A stretch of DNA of 64,000 nucleotides from Actinomadura livida (GTDB lineage Bacteria > Actinomycetota > Actinomycetes > Streptosporangiales > Streptosporangiaceae): NCBI RefSeq assembly GCF_014648675.1, contig NZ_BMRO01000014.1, forward strand, positions 60,360-124,359, given 5' to 3'. The notes beneath the pieces are model-generated. The model saw nothing but the letters and a program-made list of their open reading frames with translations. It did not search any database and had not been told where the DNA came from. Both the position numbers and the translations under genes were made by a program. Every line of letters starts with the position of its first letter. The stretch's first letter is position 1. Of this stretch, positions 8,717-17,555 are shown one piece after another.

Positions 8717-8793
8717 CTTGATCAGCCTTCCGCGGGTCGGGTCTTTACGAGCACGGTAACCGCCGCCACTGACAGGTTGTGCCGTCCCTGTCG

Positions 8794-9303
8794 TCAGAAG
8801 AGGGCGTGCTGCGTGGTGCTGGTCTCGCGTTCGAAGTCGAGGAGGTAGCGCTTGCGGTCGAGCCCACCGCCGTAGCCGGTGAGGCCGCCGGTGGAGCCGA
8901 TGACGCGGTGGCAGGGGACGATGACGCCGATCGGGTTGCGGCCGTTGGCGAGGCCCACGGCACGGGAGGCCGACGGCTTGCCCAGCTCCGCGGCGAGTTC
9001 GCCGTAGGTGGCGGTCTCGCCGTAGGGGATTTCCTGGAGCAGCGACCAGACCCGCTTCTGGAAGGGCGTCCCGTTGAGGGTGAGCGGCAGGTCGAACTTG
9101 GTCAGCTCACCGGCGAAGTACGCGGAGAGCTGTTCGGCGACGGTCGCGAAGGGCTCGTCATGGGGGTCGCCAGGGACGCCGAAGGTCTCCGCAGGAGGAC
9201 GATGACGCTGCACCTCCATGTAGAGGGCGCAGAGGGCACCTTCCTGGGCCATCAGCGTCAGTGGGCCTACGGGGCTGTCCACGACGACGTGCGTCGGGTT
9301 CAT
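8794..9303 (-). CDS. ogt: methylated-DNA--protein-cysteine methyltransferase
   Basis: A suicide alkyl-acceptor that repairs O6-alkylguanine. The 169-residue protein has the active-site motif IVPCHRVIG with Cys131, the DNA-binding winged helix (FQKRVWSLLQEIPYGETATY, about residues 81-100) and the Asn hinge GLANGRNPIG. Its start is 18 bases downstream of the alkA stop, so the two are likely co-transcribed as an alkylation-repair pair. Confidence 0.95.
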   Translation of the reverse strand: MNPTHVVVDSPVGPLTLMAQEGALCALYMEVQRHRPPAETFGVPGDPHDEPFATVAEQLSAYFAGELTKFDLPLTLNGTPFQKRVWSLLQEIPYGETATYGELAAELGKPSASRAVGLANGRNPIGVIVPCHRVIGSTGGLTGYGGGLDRKRYLLDFERETSTTQHALF

Positions 9304-9321
9304 GGAAGCATCCTCTCGTGG

Positions 9322-10794
9322 TCAGGAGGCGGGCAGCAGGTTGATGGGATGGTCGCTCGTGGCCCACAGGTACTGGACGGCGTACGCGCGCCAGGGCCGC
9401 CACCGTGCGGCACGACGGGTGAGCGCCGCAGGCGTCGACGGAAGGTCGAGCGCCTTGGCGGCACCGCGGATGCCCAGGTCGCTCGGGATGAACGCGTCGG
9501 GGTCTCCGAGGGCCCGCATCGCGATGGTCTCGATGGTCCACGGACCGAAGCCGGGGAGGGCGGCCAAGCGCGCGCGGGCCTCTTCCCAATCGCTCCCTAC
9601 ACCGAGGTCGATCTCGTCTTTCGCGAGTGCGTTCACGAGGGTCGTGAGGGTGGTTCGGCGTGTTTGCGGGAAGGCGAGTGACTCCGGGTCGAGTTCCGCC
9701 AGGGCGGACGGGGTCGGGAACAGGTGGGTGAGTCCGCCGCCTGGGTCGTCCACGGGGTCGCCGTAGGCGGTGACGAGCCGTCCGGCGTGGGTTCGGGCGG
9801 CGGCCGTGGACACCTGCTGCCCCAGGACGGCGCGTACGGCGAACTCGGGGGCGTCCACGGTCCGCGGGACGCGCCGCCCAGGGGCCTTGGCGACCAGTGG
9901 CGCCAGGGCGGGGTCGTCGCGGAGGAGGTCGTCCACGGCGACGGGATCGGCGTCGAGGTCGAGCATCCAGCGGCAGCGGCTGATCGCGATGGTGAGGTCG
10001 CGCAGGTCGCTCAGGCTGAGCGTGCAGGCGACGTGGTCGGGCCGGGGCCGCAGCGTCGCGATGCCGTGTCCGTGGGGCAGCCGCAGGGTGCGGCGGAACG
10101 CGCCGTCCCGCCACTCCTCGACGCCGGGGACGGCCGTGGCCGCGAGATGGCCGAACAGGTTGTCGGGGCAGAGCGGCGCCCGGAACGGCAGCCGCAGCGA
10201 CAGCGCCCCCGAACCCGCGGGCGGGTGGCCCTTGGCGACACGGTCGCGCAGCCCGGTCGGCGTCAGCGCGAACACCTCGCGGACGGTGTCGTTGAAGGCG
10301 CGGATACTGGCGAAGCCCGCCGCGAACGCGACGTCCCCCATCGGAAGGGCGGTCGTTTCGATGAGGAGCCTCGCCGTCTGAGCGCGCTGGGCCCGCGCCA
10401 GGGCGAGTGGGCCGGCGCCCAGTTCGGCGTTGAGCTGGCGCTCGATCTGGCGTGTGCTGTAGCCGAGCCGCGCCGCAAGCCCTGGGACGCCCTCACGGTC
10501 GACCACGCCGTCGGCGATGAGCCGCATCGCGCGGGCGACGACGTCCGCGCGGTGGTTCCATTCCGGTGAGCCGGGGCTGGTGTCGGGGCGGCAGCGCTTG
10601 CAGGCGCGGAACCCGGCCTGCTGTGCGGCTGCGGCGCTGGGGTAGAAGCGCATGTTGCCGGGCTTGGGCGGCACGACGGGGCAGCTCGGGCGGCAGTAGA
10701 TGCCGGTGGTGACGACGCCGGTGAAGAACCATCCGTCGAACCGGGCGTCCTTCGCTTGGACGGCCCGTACGCACCTTTCCGCGTCCTCATGCAT
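9322..10794 (-). CDS. AdaA-AlkA fusion: methylphosphotriester-responsive regulator and 3-methyladenine glycosylase
   Basis: A protein of about 490 residues with three modules. Residues 1-75 are an Ada N-terminal zinc domain with Cys34, Cys38, Cys65 and Cys68 (YCRPSC, CKRC). Residues about 85-185 are an AraC helix-turn-helix. The rest is a HhH-GPD glycosylase (PGFGPWTIETIAMRALGD with the catalytic Asp in IPSDLG). The start ATG 10794 (MHEDAERC) matches the family; in-frame codons at 10809 and 10806 are possible. It likely senses methylated DNA, activates itself and ogt, and excises alkylated bases. Confidence 0.93.
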   Translation of the reverse strand: MHEDAERCVRAVQAKDARFDGWFFTGVVTTGIYCRPSCPVVPPKPGNMRFYPSAAAAQQAGFRACKRCRPDTSPGSPEWNHRADVVARAMRLIADGVVDREGVPGLAARLGYSTRQIERQLNAELGAGPLALARAQRAQTARLLIETTALPMGDVAFAAGFASIRAFNDTVREVFALTPTGLRDRVAKGHPPAGSGALSLRLPFRAPLCPDNLFGHLAATAVPGVEEWRDGAFRRTLRLPHGHGIATLRPRPDHVACTLSLSDLRDLTIAISRCRWMLDLDADPVAVDDLLRDDPALAPLVAKAPGRRVPRTVDAPEFAVRAVLGQQVSTAAARTHAGRLVTAYGDPVDDPGGGLTHLFPTPSALAELDPESLAFPQTRRTTLTTLVNALAKDEIDLGVGSDWEEARARLAALPGFGPWTIETIAMRALGDPDAFIPSDLGIRGAAKALDLPSTPAALTRRAARWRPWRAYAVQYLWATSDHPINLLPAS

Positions 10795-10958
10795 GTCCTC
10801 CAGCATCACCGACGCTCACGTGGTCTCACTGGCGGAAATCCGACATCAACCCCCGGTGCGGCCCGGGCATGACCTCCCGGGTAATCGATCTTCCGCCGCG
10901 GCGTTGGCAGCGTAGGGGGCACCGGGAGGAACCCGGCCGATCAGACGGGAGTCAAGAG

Positions 10959-11321
10959 ATGAGCGACGTTCAGCAGCGGATCGAGCGGTACCTGGCCATC
11001 TGGAACGAGACGGACCCGGCCGCGCGCCGCGCCGCGATCGGCGAGATGTGGACGGAGCGGCCCCTGTACGTCGACCCGCTCGGCGTGGCCGAGGGGCGGG
11101 ACGCGATCGACGGCTTCATCGGCGCGGCGCAGCAGCAGTTCCCCGGCATGGTGTTCCGCCCGGCGGGCACCGTGGACGCCCACCACAACATCGCCCGCTT
11201 CACCTGGGAGCTCGGCCCCGAGGGCGGTGAGGCGCTCGTGGTCGGCTTCGACGTGGCGGTCTTCGCCGACGACGGGCGCTTCGACCGCGTCCACGGCTTC
11301 CTCGACAAGGTGCCCGGATAA
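10959..11321 (+). CDS. NTF2/SnoaL-like fold protein
   Basis: A 120-residue cone-shaped alpha+beta fold protein. The N-terminal helix (VQQRIERYLAIWNETD) is followed by MWTERPLYVDPLG and the terminal GRFDRVHGFLD strand that is typical of SnoaL-like proteins. ATG 10959 has GGGAG seven bases upstream. Members range from isomerases to binding proteins, and no catalytic residue set is evident, so the function is open. Confidence 0.8.
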   Translation: MSDVQQRIERYLAIWNETDPAARRAAIGEMWTERPLYVDPLGVAEGRDAIDGFIGAAQQQFPGMVFRPAGTVDAHHNIARFTWELGPEGGEALVVGFDVAVFADDGRFDRVHGFLDKVPG

Positions 11322-11378
11322 CGCGGATCAGGCACCGCAGAGCCGGCGGAGTGCGCCGCCGTCCACTCCGTCGGCTCC

Positions 11379-12767
11379 TCAGGTGCGTCGCAGGAACGAC
11401 CAGACGAGGGCCGCGCCGGCGAGGACGATCGCGGCGTTCACCGCGGTCGCGGTGTGGATGCCGCCGAGTACGGAGGCGTTGGCGGTGGCCACGGCGCTCA
11501 TCACGGGGATGCCGAGCGTGATGGCCACCTGCTGCGTCATGGTGGCGACGCCGGTCGCGAGGCCCTGCTCGCGGTCCGGCAGCCCGGACGTCACGGTCCC
11601 CATGAACGCGACGATCGCGACGAGGTTCCCGAATCCGCCGATCGCGGTCGCGGCCAGCAGCAGCCAGAGCCCGCCGCGCGAGTCCCCGAGCCCGAGCAGC
11701 GCCGCCGTCGCCGCGGCCTGCAGGACGAGCCCGCCGGCGAGGGTCGTCCGGCCGCCGAACCGGCCCATGATGCGGGGCGCGGCGACCCCGCCGGCGAACG
11801 TCCCGGCGCCGAGGACGCCGAGCGCGAGCCCGGTGGCCAGCGGCGAGAAGCCGAGGACCTTCTGCAGGTAGAGCGTCATCAGGAACACCAGCGACGTCTC
11901 GGTGGCGAACGCCACGAAACCGCCCGCGCTGCCCCAGCTGACGGTCCGCCGCGCCAGCACGCCCAGCGGCGCGAGCGGGGCGGGGGACCGCCGCTCCACC
12001 AGGACGAACGCGACCAGCAGGGCGGCCGCGGCGGCCAGCGCGCCGAGCGCGAGCGGGTCGCCCCATCCCCGGGACCCGGCGGACGTGATCCCGTACACCA
12101 GGGCGAGGAGCCCGCCGGTGACGGTGATCGCGCCGGGAACGTCCAGTTTCGCGCCGTCCCGTGACCGGCTCTCGCTGATCAGCAAGGGGGTGACCGTGAG
12201 GATCAGCACCGCCACCGGCACGTTGACCAGGAAGGCCCAGCGCCAGCTCAGCGCGTCCGTGAGCACCCCGCCGAGGATCGCGCCCACGGTGAACCCGGCG
12301 GACATCAGCGCGCCGCTGAGCCCGAGCGCCCGGGTCCGCAGCGGTCCTTCGGGGAACGACGTGGTGATCAGCGAAAGCGCGGCCGGTGTGGCGATCGCCG
12401 TGGCCAGGCCCTGCATGATCCGCCCGGTCAGCAGCATCGCCGGTGCGGTGGCCAGCCCGCCGATCAGGGAGCCCGCCGCCAGGAGGGCCATGCCCGCCAG
12501 CAGCATCCGGCGGCGTCCGAACAGGTCCGCGACGCGCCCGAACAGCAGCGTGAACCCGGCGGCGGGGAGCGCGAACGCAGTCGCGATCCACTGCAGCTCG
12601 TCCAGCCCGAAGCCGAGCCCCCGGCCGACGACGGGTAGGGCCACGTTGAGGATGGAGAAATCGATGGCGAGCATGAACTGCGCGCCCAAGAGCAGGGTGA
12701 GTATCAGCCTGTGCCGTGACGACATCCGCGCAGGGGGAGCGGGAGCGTCGGTGATGAGTGCGCTCAT
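11379..12767 (-). CDS. MFS drug/H+ antiporter (DHA2-like, 14 TM)
   Basis: A membrane transporter of about 462 residues. It has the DHA2-type motif LNVALPVVGRGLG in TM1, motif A GRVADLFGRRR after TM2, and motif C-like GFTVGAILGGVL in TM5. Roughly 14 hydrophobic segments are visible. ATG 12767 (MSALITDAP) is preferred to upstream in-frame ATGs, which would add a hydrophilic tail. Such proteins export drugs or metabolites. No cognate regulator is adjacent. Confidence 0.9.
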   Translation of the reverse strand: MSALITDAPAPPARMSSRHRLILTLLLGAQFMLAIDFSILNVALPVVGRGLGFGLDELQWIATAFALPAAGFTLLFGRVADLFGRRRMLLAGMALLAAGSLIGGLATAPAMLLTGRIMQGLATAIATPAALSLITTSFPEGPLRTRALGLSGALMSAGFTVGAILGGVLTDALSWRWAFLVNVPVAVLILTVTPLLISESRSRDGAKLDVPGAITVTGGLLALVYGITSAGSRGWGDPLALGALAAAAALLVAFVLVERRSPAPLAPLGVLARRTVSWGSAGGFVAFATETSLVFLMTLYLQKVLGFSPLATGLALGVLGAGTFAGGVAAPRIMGRFGGRTTLAGGLVLQAAATAALLGLGDSRGGLWLLLAATAIGGFGNLVAIVAFMGTVTSGLPDREQGLATGVATMTQQVAITLGIPVMSAVATANASVLGGIHTATAVNAAIVLAGAALVWSFLRRT

Positions 12768-12942
12768 GGCAGAGACCATCGCGCCGCAGGTCGCGCCTAC
12801 CCAGCCCCCGGCCGTTCGTACCACCCGCAGTAGCAGGCTCCGTCCCGGGAGCTAGCACGAACCTGGCTCCACGGCGTGACGGCCGTTCGAGGGACCTTTC
12901 CGTAGGGTCGAGATCGCTCGGCCACAAAACACGGGGGTCATC

Positions 12943-13665
12943 TTGCGTCGTCACCTTGCATTCGTCGCCATGGCAGCGGCAGGGGTCACCGCGTTGAGCG
13001 CATGCGGGATGGCCTTCGCGTCGACCTTCGAGGACGACGCCGCTCTGGAGGGCGGCATCACCGCGGTCGAACTGGACGACATCGGCGCGGGCCGGGTCAC
13101 GCTGCGCGGCGGCGCGTCCAAGGCCACCGTCCACCGCGAGGTCAAGTACCGCGGCGACAGACCGGAAGGGCGGACGCACCGGATCGAGGACGGCGTCCTG
13201 AAGCTGCGCGGCTGCGGCTCGCGCTGCTCGGTGCACTACACGGTCGACCTGCCGGCGGGCCTTCCGGTGAGCGGTGACACGTCCAGCGGGTCGATCAGGC
13301 TGTCCCGCGTGGGCAAGGTGGACGTGTCGACCAGCTCGGGTTCGATCCACCTGGACGACGTCTCTGGCACGGTCAAGGCGAAGACGTCCAACGGCGAGAT
13401 CGAGGGACGCGGCCTGAAAGGCGGCGAGACCGACGTGGAGACGTCGAACGGCGAGATCACCCTGCGACCGGCCAAACCGCAGAACATCCGGGCGAAGACG
13501 TCTAACGGCGAGATCAAGGTCACCGTCCCGGCGGCGTCCTACCGGGTGTCCGCGCGCACCGGCAACGGCGACCGGAAGATCGATGTCCCGAACGCCCCGT
13601 CCGCCCGGTACGGCCTGGATCTGACGACGAGCAACGGCGACATCACCGTCAGGCCCGCCGGATAG
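12943..13665 (+). CDS. DUF4097-like beta-repeat lipoprotein
   Basis: A 240-residue exported protein. The signal peptide RRHLAFVAMAAAGVTALSAC ends in a lipobox with Cys21. The mature part is a right-handed beta-repeat of the DUF4097/adhesin type, with four near-identical turns carrying TSNGEI or TSNGDI (about residues 148-152, 167-171, 187-191 and 230-234) and earlier TSSGSI turns. The start is TTG 12943 behind GGGGGTC. A surface structural role is likely; the partner is unknown. Confidence 0.82.
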   Translation: MRRHLAFVAMAAAGVTALSACGMAFASTFEDDAALEGGITAVELDDIGAGRVTLRGGASKATVHREVKYRGDRPEGRTHRIEDGVLKLRGCGSRCSVHYTVDLPAGLPVSGDTSSGSIRLSRVGKVDVSTSSGSIHLDDVSGTVKAKTSNGEIEGRGLKGGETDVETSNGEITLRPAKPQNIRAKTSNGEIKVTVPAASYRVSARTGNGDRKIDVPNAPSARYGLDLTTSNGDITVRPAG

Positions 13666-13674
13666 CCTCTGCGC

Positions 13675-14562
13675 ATGGCGCGCAACGCCGAGCTCGGCGA
13701 GTTCCTCAGGTCGCGGCGGGCGCGGCTGCGGCCCGAGGACGTGGGCGTCCCGTCCTACGGGAGCCGCCGCCGCGTGCCGGGGCTGCGGCGCGAGGAGCTC
13801 GCGCAGCTCGCCGGGGTCAGCGTCGCCTACTACATCCGGCTCGAACAGGGCACGGCCGAAGGGGTGTCCGCCGAGGTCCTCGACGCGGTCTCCCGGGCCC
13901 TGCGGCTGGACGGCGACGAGCACGCCCACCTGCACCGCCTCGCGCACCCGCCGCGCCGCCCCCGCGCCGCCGGGCCGCCGCGGCTGCGCGCCCCGCTCCA
14001 GCACCTGCTCGACTCGATCACCCACGCGCCCGCGTACGTGGTCGGGCACTACACGAACGTCGTCGCGTGGAACCGGCTCACCGCCGCGGTGTTCGTCGAC
14101 CTCGCGAACGTCCCGGCCGACGAGCGGACCTGGTCCCACCAGATCCACCTCAACGACGACTACCGGGCGCGGCTCGGGGACAACTGGCCCGCGGTCGCCC
14201 GGCGCAACGTCGCCTACCTGCGGTTCCGATCCGGGCAGGACCCGGACGACCCGCGGCTCCGCGCGCTGATCGGCACCCTGCGAGAGCGCAGCCCCGAGTT
14301 CGGGCGGATGTGGTCGGCGCACCACGTCACGGACCTGACGCACGGCGAGGCCCGCATCGACCACCCGGACGTGGGGCGGCTCGTCCTGCCGTTCGAGACG
14401 CTGCACCTGCCCGGCGACCCGGACCTCAGCCGCCTGATGCTCTACGCCGCCGAGCCGGGTTCCACCTCGGAGGAGGCGCTCCGGAAGCTGGCCGAGACGT
14501 CCGCCCATCTGTCCAGCGCCGACCTGGCCGACCGGGAAACGCCGTCCCGCTCCGGGGACTGA
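13675..14562 (+). CDS. XRE-family regulator with MmyB-like ligand-binding domain
   Basis: A 295-residue protein. The N-terminal helix-turn-helix includes VPGLRREELAQLAGVSVAYYIRLEQ (about residues 32-57), a signature of the MmyB/SCO-type group. The C-terminal MmyB-like PAS-fold domain (about 105-275) has YVVGHYTNVVAWN and the characteristic FEPLVLPFETLHLPGDP-type end seen here as RLVLPFETLHLPGDPDL. It starts nine bases after the lipoprotein gene. The ligand is probably a small hydrophobic molecule; the target is unknown. Confidence 0.88.
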   Translation: MARNAELGEFLRSRRARLRPEDVGVPSYGSRRRVPGLRREELAQLAGVSVAYYIRLEQGTAEGVSAEVLDAVSRALRLDGDEHAHLHRLAHPPRRPRAAGPPRLRAPLQHLLDSITHAPAYVVGHYTNVVAWNRLTAAVFVDLANVPADERTWSHQIHLNDDYRARLGDNWPAVARRNVAYLRFRSGQDPDDPRLRALIGTLRERSPEFGRMWSAHHVTDLTHGEARIDHPDVGRLVLPFETLHLPGDPDLSRLMLYAAEPGSTSEEALRKLAETSAHLSSADLADRETPSRSGD

Positions 14563-14593
14563 TCCTCCCGCCGGCGGCGCCGGCGCGGCTACC

Positions 14594-15727
14594 GTGCTGC
14601 CTGTGGACCAGATCGCCTGGTATGAGGACGGCCAGGCGCAGCACGCGCGCTGGCGGTCCGAGAGCGGCGCCCCGCCGCCCCGCCGCGTCGTGGTCGCCGC
14701 CGACGACATGCGGGCGGACGACGCCTACCACCTGGCCTGCGAGGGCACCGCCCTGCTCTGGCGCGGCGACTTCCAGAACGCGCGGCAGCTCCTCAACGCG
14801 ATGGCGCGCCGGATCGACCGTCCTCGACGGCGCCGCCCGCGCAAGGCCGAACCGTCCCAGGTACAGGCGTTCCACCTTCACCGCCTGGCGAGTGCCCAGC
14901 GCGCGCGGGCCCTGGCCATGCTGCTCATGCCGTTCGACCCGGGCCACGTCATTCCCTTACGGCGCGCACCGGACGTGCAGGCCGCCTGCATCGAGGTGTA
15001 CGGCCCGGACGATCGGCCTTACGTGACCCCGTTGCGCGAACTGCTCGGCCTGATCGGCGCGCACGAATGGCGTGTGAAGGGCGTGCCGATCCCCGCGCTG
15101 GACGGCGACCGGATCCACCCGCATTACGGCGTCTTCTCACCGGTCAGAGGCGAGTATGTGGACCTCGTCGCCGAAGTGCCCTTACCTTCCGCCAAGGTCG
15201 CCTTCGACATCGGGACAGGGACGGGTGTACTCGCGGCAGTCCTAGCGCGTCGCGGCATCGAACGGATCGTTGCCACAGACCACGACCCGCGCGCGCTTGC
15301 CTGCGCCAGAGAGAACCTAAAGCGTCTGGATGTGGCGGGACAGGTTGAGGTCGTCCATACCGACCTCTTCCCAGAGGGACGCGCCGGGCTCATCGTCTGC
15401 AACCCGCCCTGGGTACCGGCCAAGCCCAGTTCGCCCATGGAACACGCCATCTACGATCCGCGCAGCCGGATGCTCCGCGGCTTCCTCGACGGTCTGGCCG
15501 ACCACCTGGAACCGGACGGTGAAGGCTGGCTGATCCTCTCCGACCTCGCCGAGCATCTGGGGCTGCGCACACGGGACGACCTGTGCGCCATGTTCTCCTC
15601 AGCCGGCCTCCAGGTCACGGGCAAGCACGACACCAAGCCGACCCACCGGCGCGCCTACGACCCCGATGACCCGCTCCACACCGCCCGTGCCGCCGAGACC
15701 ACCAGCCTTTGGCGCCTCCAGCACTGA
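14594..15727 (+). CDS. class I SAM-dependent methyltransferase with NPPW motif
   Basis: A 377-residue protein. Residues about 1-150 form a helical Arg-rich N-terminal domain with no family I recognise. The C-terminal half is a Rossmann methyltransferase: motif I AFDIGTGTGVLAAVLARRG, acidic loop ATDHD and post-motif VCNPPW. NPPW/NPPY occurs in enzymes that methylate an amide or ring nitrogen (HemK/PrmC and RlmG types), so an N-methyltransferase on protein or RNA is plausible. The start is GTG 14594, with GTG 14603 as an alternative. Confidence 0.8.
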   Translation: MLPVDQIAWYEDGQAQHARWRSESGAPPPRRVVVAADDMRADDAYHLACEGTALLWRGDFQNARQLLNAMARRIDRPRRRRPRKAEPSQVQAFHLHRLASAQRARALAMLLMPFDPGHVIPLRRAPDVQAACIEVYGPDDRPYVTPLRELLGLIGAHEWRVKGVPIPALDGDRIHPHYGVFSPVRGEYVDLVAEVPLPSAKVAFDIGTGTGVLAAVLARRGIERIVATDHDPRALACARENLKRLDVAGQVEVVHTDLFPEGRAGLIVCNPPWVPAKPSSPMEHAIYDPRSRMLRGFLDGLADHLEPDGEGWLILSDLAEHLGLRTRDDLCAMFSSAGLQVTGKHDTKPTHRRAYDPDDPLHTARAAETTSLWRLQH

Positions 15728-15759
15728 CCTCTGGGCGCGCACCGTGCACGATGGGAAAC

Positions 15760-15975
15760 ATGCGTCCCATTGATCAGCAGACCGTTCTCATCACCGGCGC
15801 GACCGACGGGCTGGGCCGCGCTCTGGCTGCGCGACTCGTCACCGACCCCGCCTTGGACGACATCTCCGGCCGCTTCTACAACGGCCTCAAGGAGGCTCGC
15901 GCGGACGCCCAGGCATACGACCCCGACGCCCGCGCCCGCCTTAGGGACCTCTCCGAGCAGCTCACCTCTCCCTGA
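15760..15975 (+). pseudogene. internally deleted short-chain dehydrogenase
   Basis: A 71-codon frame joins two ends of an SDR. Residues about 9-27 are an intact TGxxxGxG cofactor motif (VLITGATDGLGRALAARLV). After TDPALDDI the sequence reads SGRFYNGLKEARADAQAYDP, which looks like the C-terminal end of an SDR of the same group. The central 200 or so residues with the catalytic Ser-Tyr-Lys are missing without a frameshift. It overlaps the epoxide hydrolase gene tail-to-tail by 14 bases. A deletion remnant is the simplest reading. Confidence 0.7.
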
Positions 15976-17092
15976 GTCGCCGGAAGAACGCCCTGACGTC
16001 ACCGGTCAGCAACTCCGGTGCCTCTACGGCCGGGAAGTGCCCGCCACGGTCGAACTCCGTCCAGTGGGCTACGTCGTAGACCCGCTCTACGAGGCTCCTC
16101 ACCGGTCGGACGAGATCGTGCGCGAACACCGCCACGCCCAGGGGGACCGGACATGGGTCCGGTGGGCCGCCCCGCGCGGCGTTCTCCTTGTGCAGCCTGG
16201 CCGACGACCCGGCCGTGCCCGTGAGCCAGTAGAGCATCACCGTCGTGAGCAGCCGGTCATCGTCGATGCCGCTCGCCGGGTCGGTCCACTCCGTGACCTT
16301 GTCGGCGATCCACGCGAGCTGGCCGACGGGGGAGTCGGTCAGTGCGTACGCCACGGTCTGCGGACGCGTCGCCTGCATCTGCCAGTACCCGGCGGGGCTG
16401 GCCAGGTACGCCTTCTGCCGCTCCAGCCGCTCCTGGTCGTCCTCCGAAAGCCGAACGGCACCGTCCCCCGGCGGCGGCGAGCCGATGTAGTTGAGGTGGA
16501 CACCGATGACCCGGTCGCTGGCAACGGCGCCAAGCGCACTGGAAATCGGCCAGCCCCAATCGCCGCCCTGCGCGCCGTACCGCTCGTAGCCGAGCCTGTC
16601 CATAAGCACGGCCCAGGCACGGGCGATGCGGTTCACGCCCCACCCGGGCTCACGCGTCGGCCCGGACAGGGTGAAACCGGGCAGGGTCGGGATCACCACG
16701 TGGAACGCGTCCTTTGGATCACCACCGTGGGCCCTGGGGTCGGTGAGCGGGCCGATCACGTCCAGGAAGTCGGCGACCGTGCTCGGCCACCCGTGTGTGA
16801 TGATCAGCGGCAGCGCGTCCGGTTCCGGCGACCGCACGTGGACGAAGTGGACGTTCGTCCCGTCGATCTCCGTCGTGAACTGCGGAAACGCGTTGAGCGC
16901 GGCCTCCCGCCCCCGCCAGTCGAACGTCGTGCGCCAGTGCGCGGCCAGTTCCTTCACCCGGGCGAGCGGGATGCCGTGGTCCCAGCCGATGCCGGGGAGC
17001 TCCTCCGGCCACCGCGTGCGGTCGAGCCGCTCGGCGAGGTCGTCGAGATCCTCCTGCGGGACGTCCAGGTGGAACGACACGATCTCAGGCAT
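15962..17092 (-). CDS. epoxide hydrolase (EHN family)
   Basis: A 376-residue alpha/beta hydrolase. The N-terminal EHN domain (about residues 1-110) begins IVSFHLDVPQEDLDDLAERL. The core has HGWPST (oxyanion, about 120), the nucleophile Asp in QGGDWGWPI (about 176) and the catalytic His in RGGHFPAVE near the end. Two lid tyrosines are plausible. Its start overlaps the upstream SnoaL-like gene by 8 bases, so the two form an operon controlled from the MarR intergenic region. Confidence 0.92.
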   Translation of the reverse strand: MPEIVSFHLDVPQEDLDDLAERLDRTRWPEELPGIGWDHGIPLARVKELAAHWRTTFDWRGREAALNAFPQFTTEIDGTNVHFVHVRSPEPDALPLIITHGWPSTVADFLDVIGPLTDPRAHGGDPKDAFHVVIPTLPGFTLSGPTREPGWGVNRIARAWAVLMDRLGYERYGAQGGDWGWPISSALGAVASDRVIGVHLNYIGSPPPGDGAVRLSEDDQERLERQKAYLASPAGYWQMQATRPQTVAYALTDSPVGQLAWIADKVTEWTDPASGIDDDRLLTTVMLYWLTGTAGSSARLHKENAARGGPPDPCPVPLGVAVFAHDLVRPVRSLVERVYDVAHWTEFDRGGHFPAVEAPELLTGDVRAFFRRLRER

Positions 17093-17468
17093 TCGCCACC
17101 TCCCAGATAGGACGGGCCTCCACCCGCGAGAGCCGCCAGCCGTACGCCGTACGCGCGGCCTTCAGTTCGTAGCGCTCGCCCAGCAGACGCGGACCTTCTT
17201 CCTTCGCGAAGACGACAAGGAGGTTCGCGCCGATCGCGGCTTGGTCGCCGTCCACCTCGATCAGCGGGTCGGTGATGAAGTGCTGGGTCGGCACCCGGTG
17301 GTTCCGGCGCGCCTGCTCGACGAGAGCGTCAACGCCTTTCGCGACGCCGCCCGGGGTGTGGACCTCCGCGTCCTCGGCGAAGAGACCGCGCCCGTCACCG
17401 GGACTCTGCTCGTCCAGCCACCGCCCCAGCCTGCTGACCAGAACGGACAGCTCGTGTCGATCGTCCAT
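17085..17468 (-). CDS. SnoaL/NTF2-like protein
   Basis: A 127-residue NTF2-fold protein: helix-1 LSVLVSRLGRWLDE, then FAEDAEVHTPGG and the strand-rich C-terminus YGWRLSRVEARPIW. ATG 17468 has a strong ribosome site, GAGGAG. It overlaps the epoxide hydrolase start and is divergent from a marR gene across a region with three inverted repeats. It may be an isomerase or carrier that works with the hydrolase on one substrate; that is inference. Confidence 0.83.
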   Translation of the reverse strand: MDDRHELSVLVSRLGRWLDEQSPGDGRGLFAEDAEVHTPGGVAKGVDALVEQARRNHRVPTQHFITDPLIEVDGDQAAIGANLLVVFAKEEGPRLLGERYELKAARTAYGWRLSRVEARPIWEVANA

Positions 17469-17481
17469 GGCTCCTCAATCA

Positions 17482-17534
17482 TTGGTCGGGCCAACATTGG
17501 TACAACCAACAATACATACCGTTGGCCTCACCAA
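17482..17534. promoter_or_regulatory. triple TTGG-N5-CCAA operator
   Basis: Three inverted repeats of identical form lie in the 87-base marR/snoaL intergenic region: TTGG-TCGGG-CCAA (17482-17494), TTGG-TACAA-CCAA (17497-17509) and TTGG-CCTCA-CCAA (17522-17534). Starts are 15 and 25 bases apart. The symmetry fits a dimeric winged-helix repressor, and a marR gene begins 22 bases away, so autoregulation plus control of the divergent operon is likely. Confidence 0.65.
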
Positions 17535-17555
17535 CAACCTGCGTAGACTGACCGC

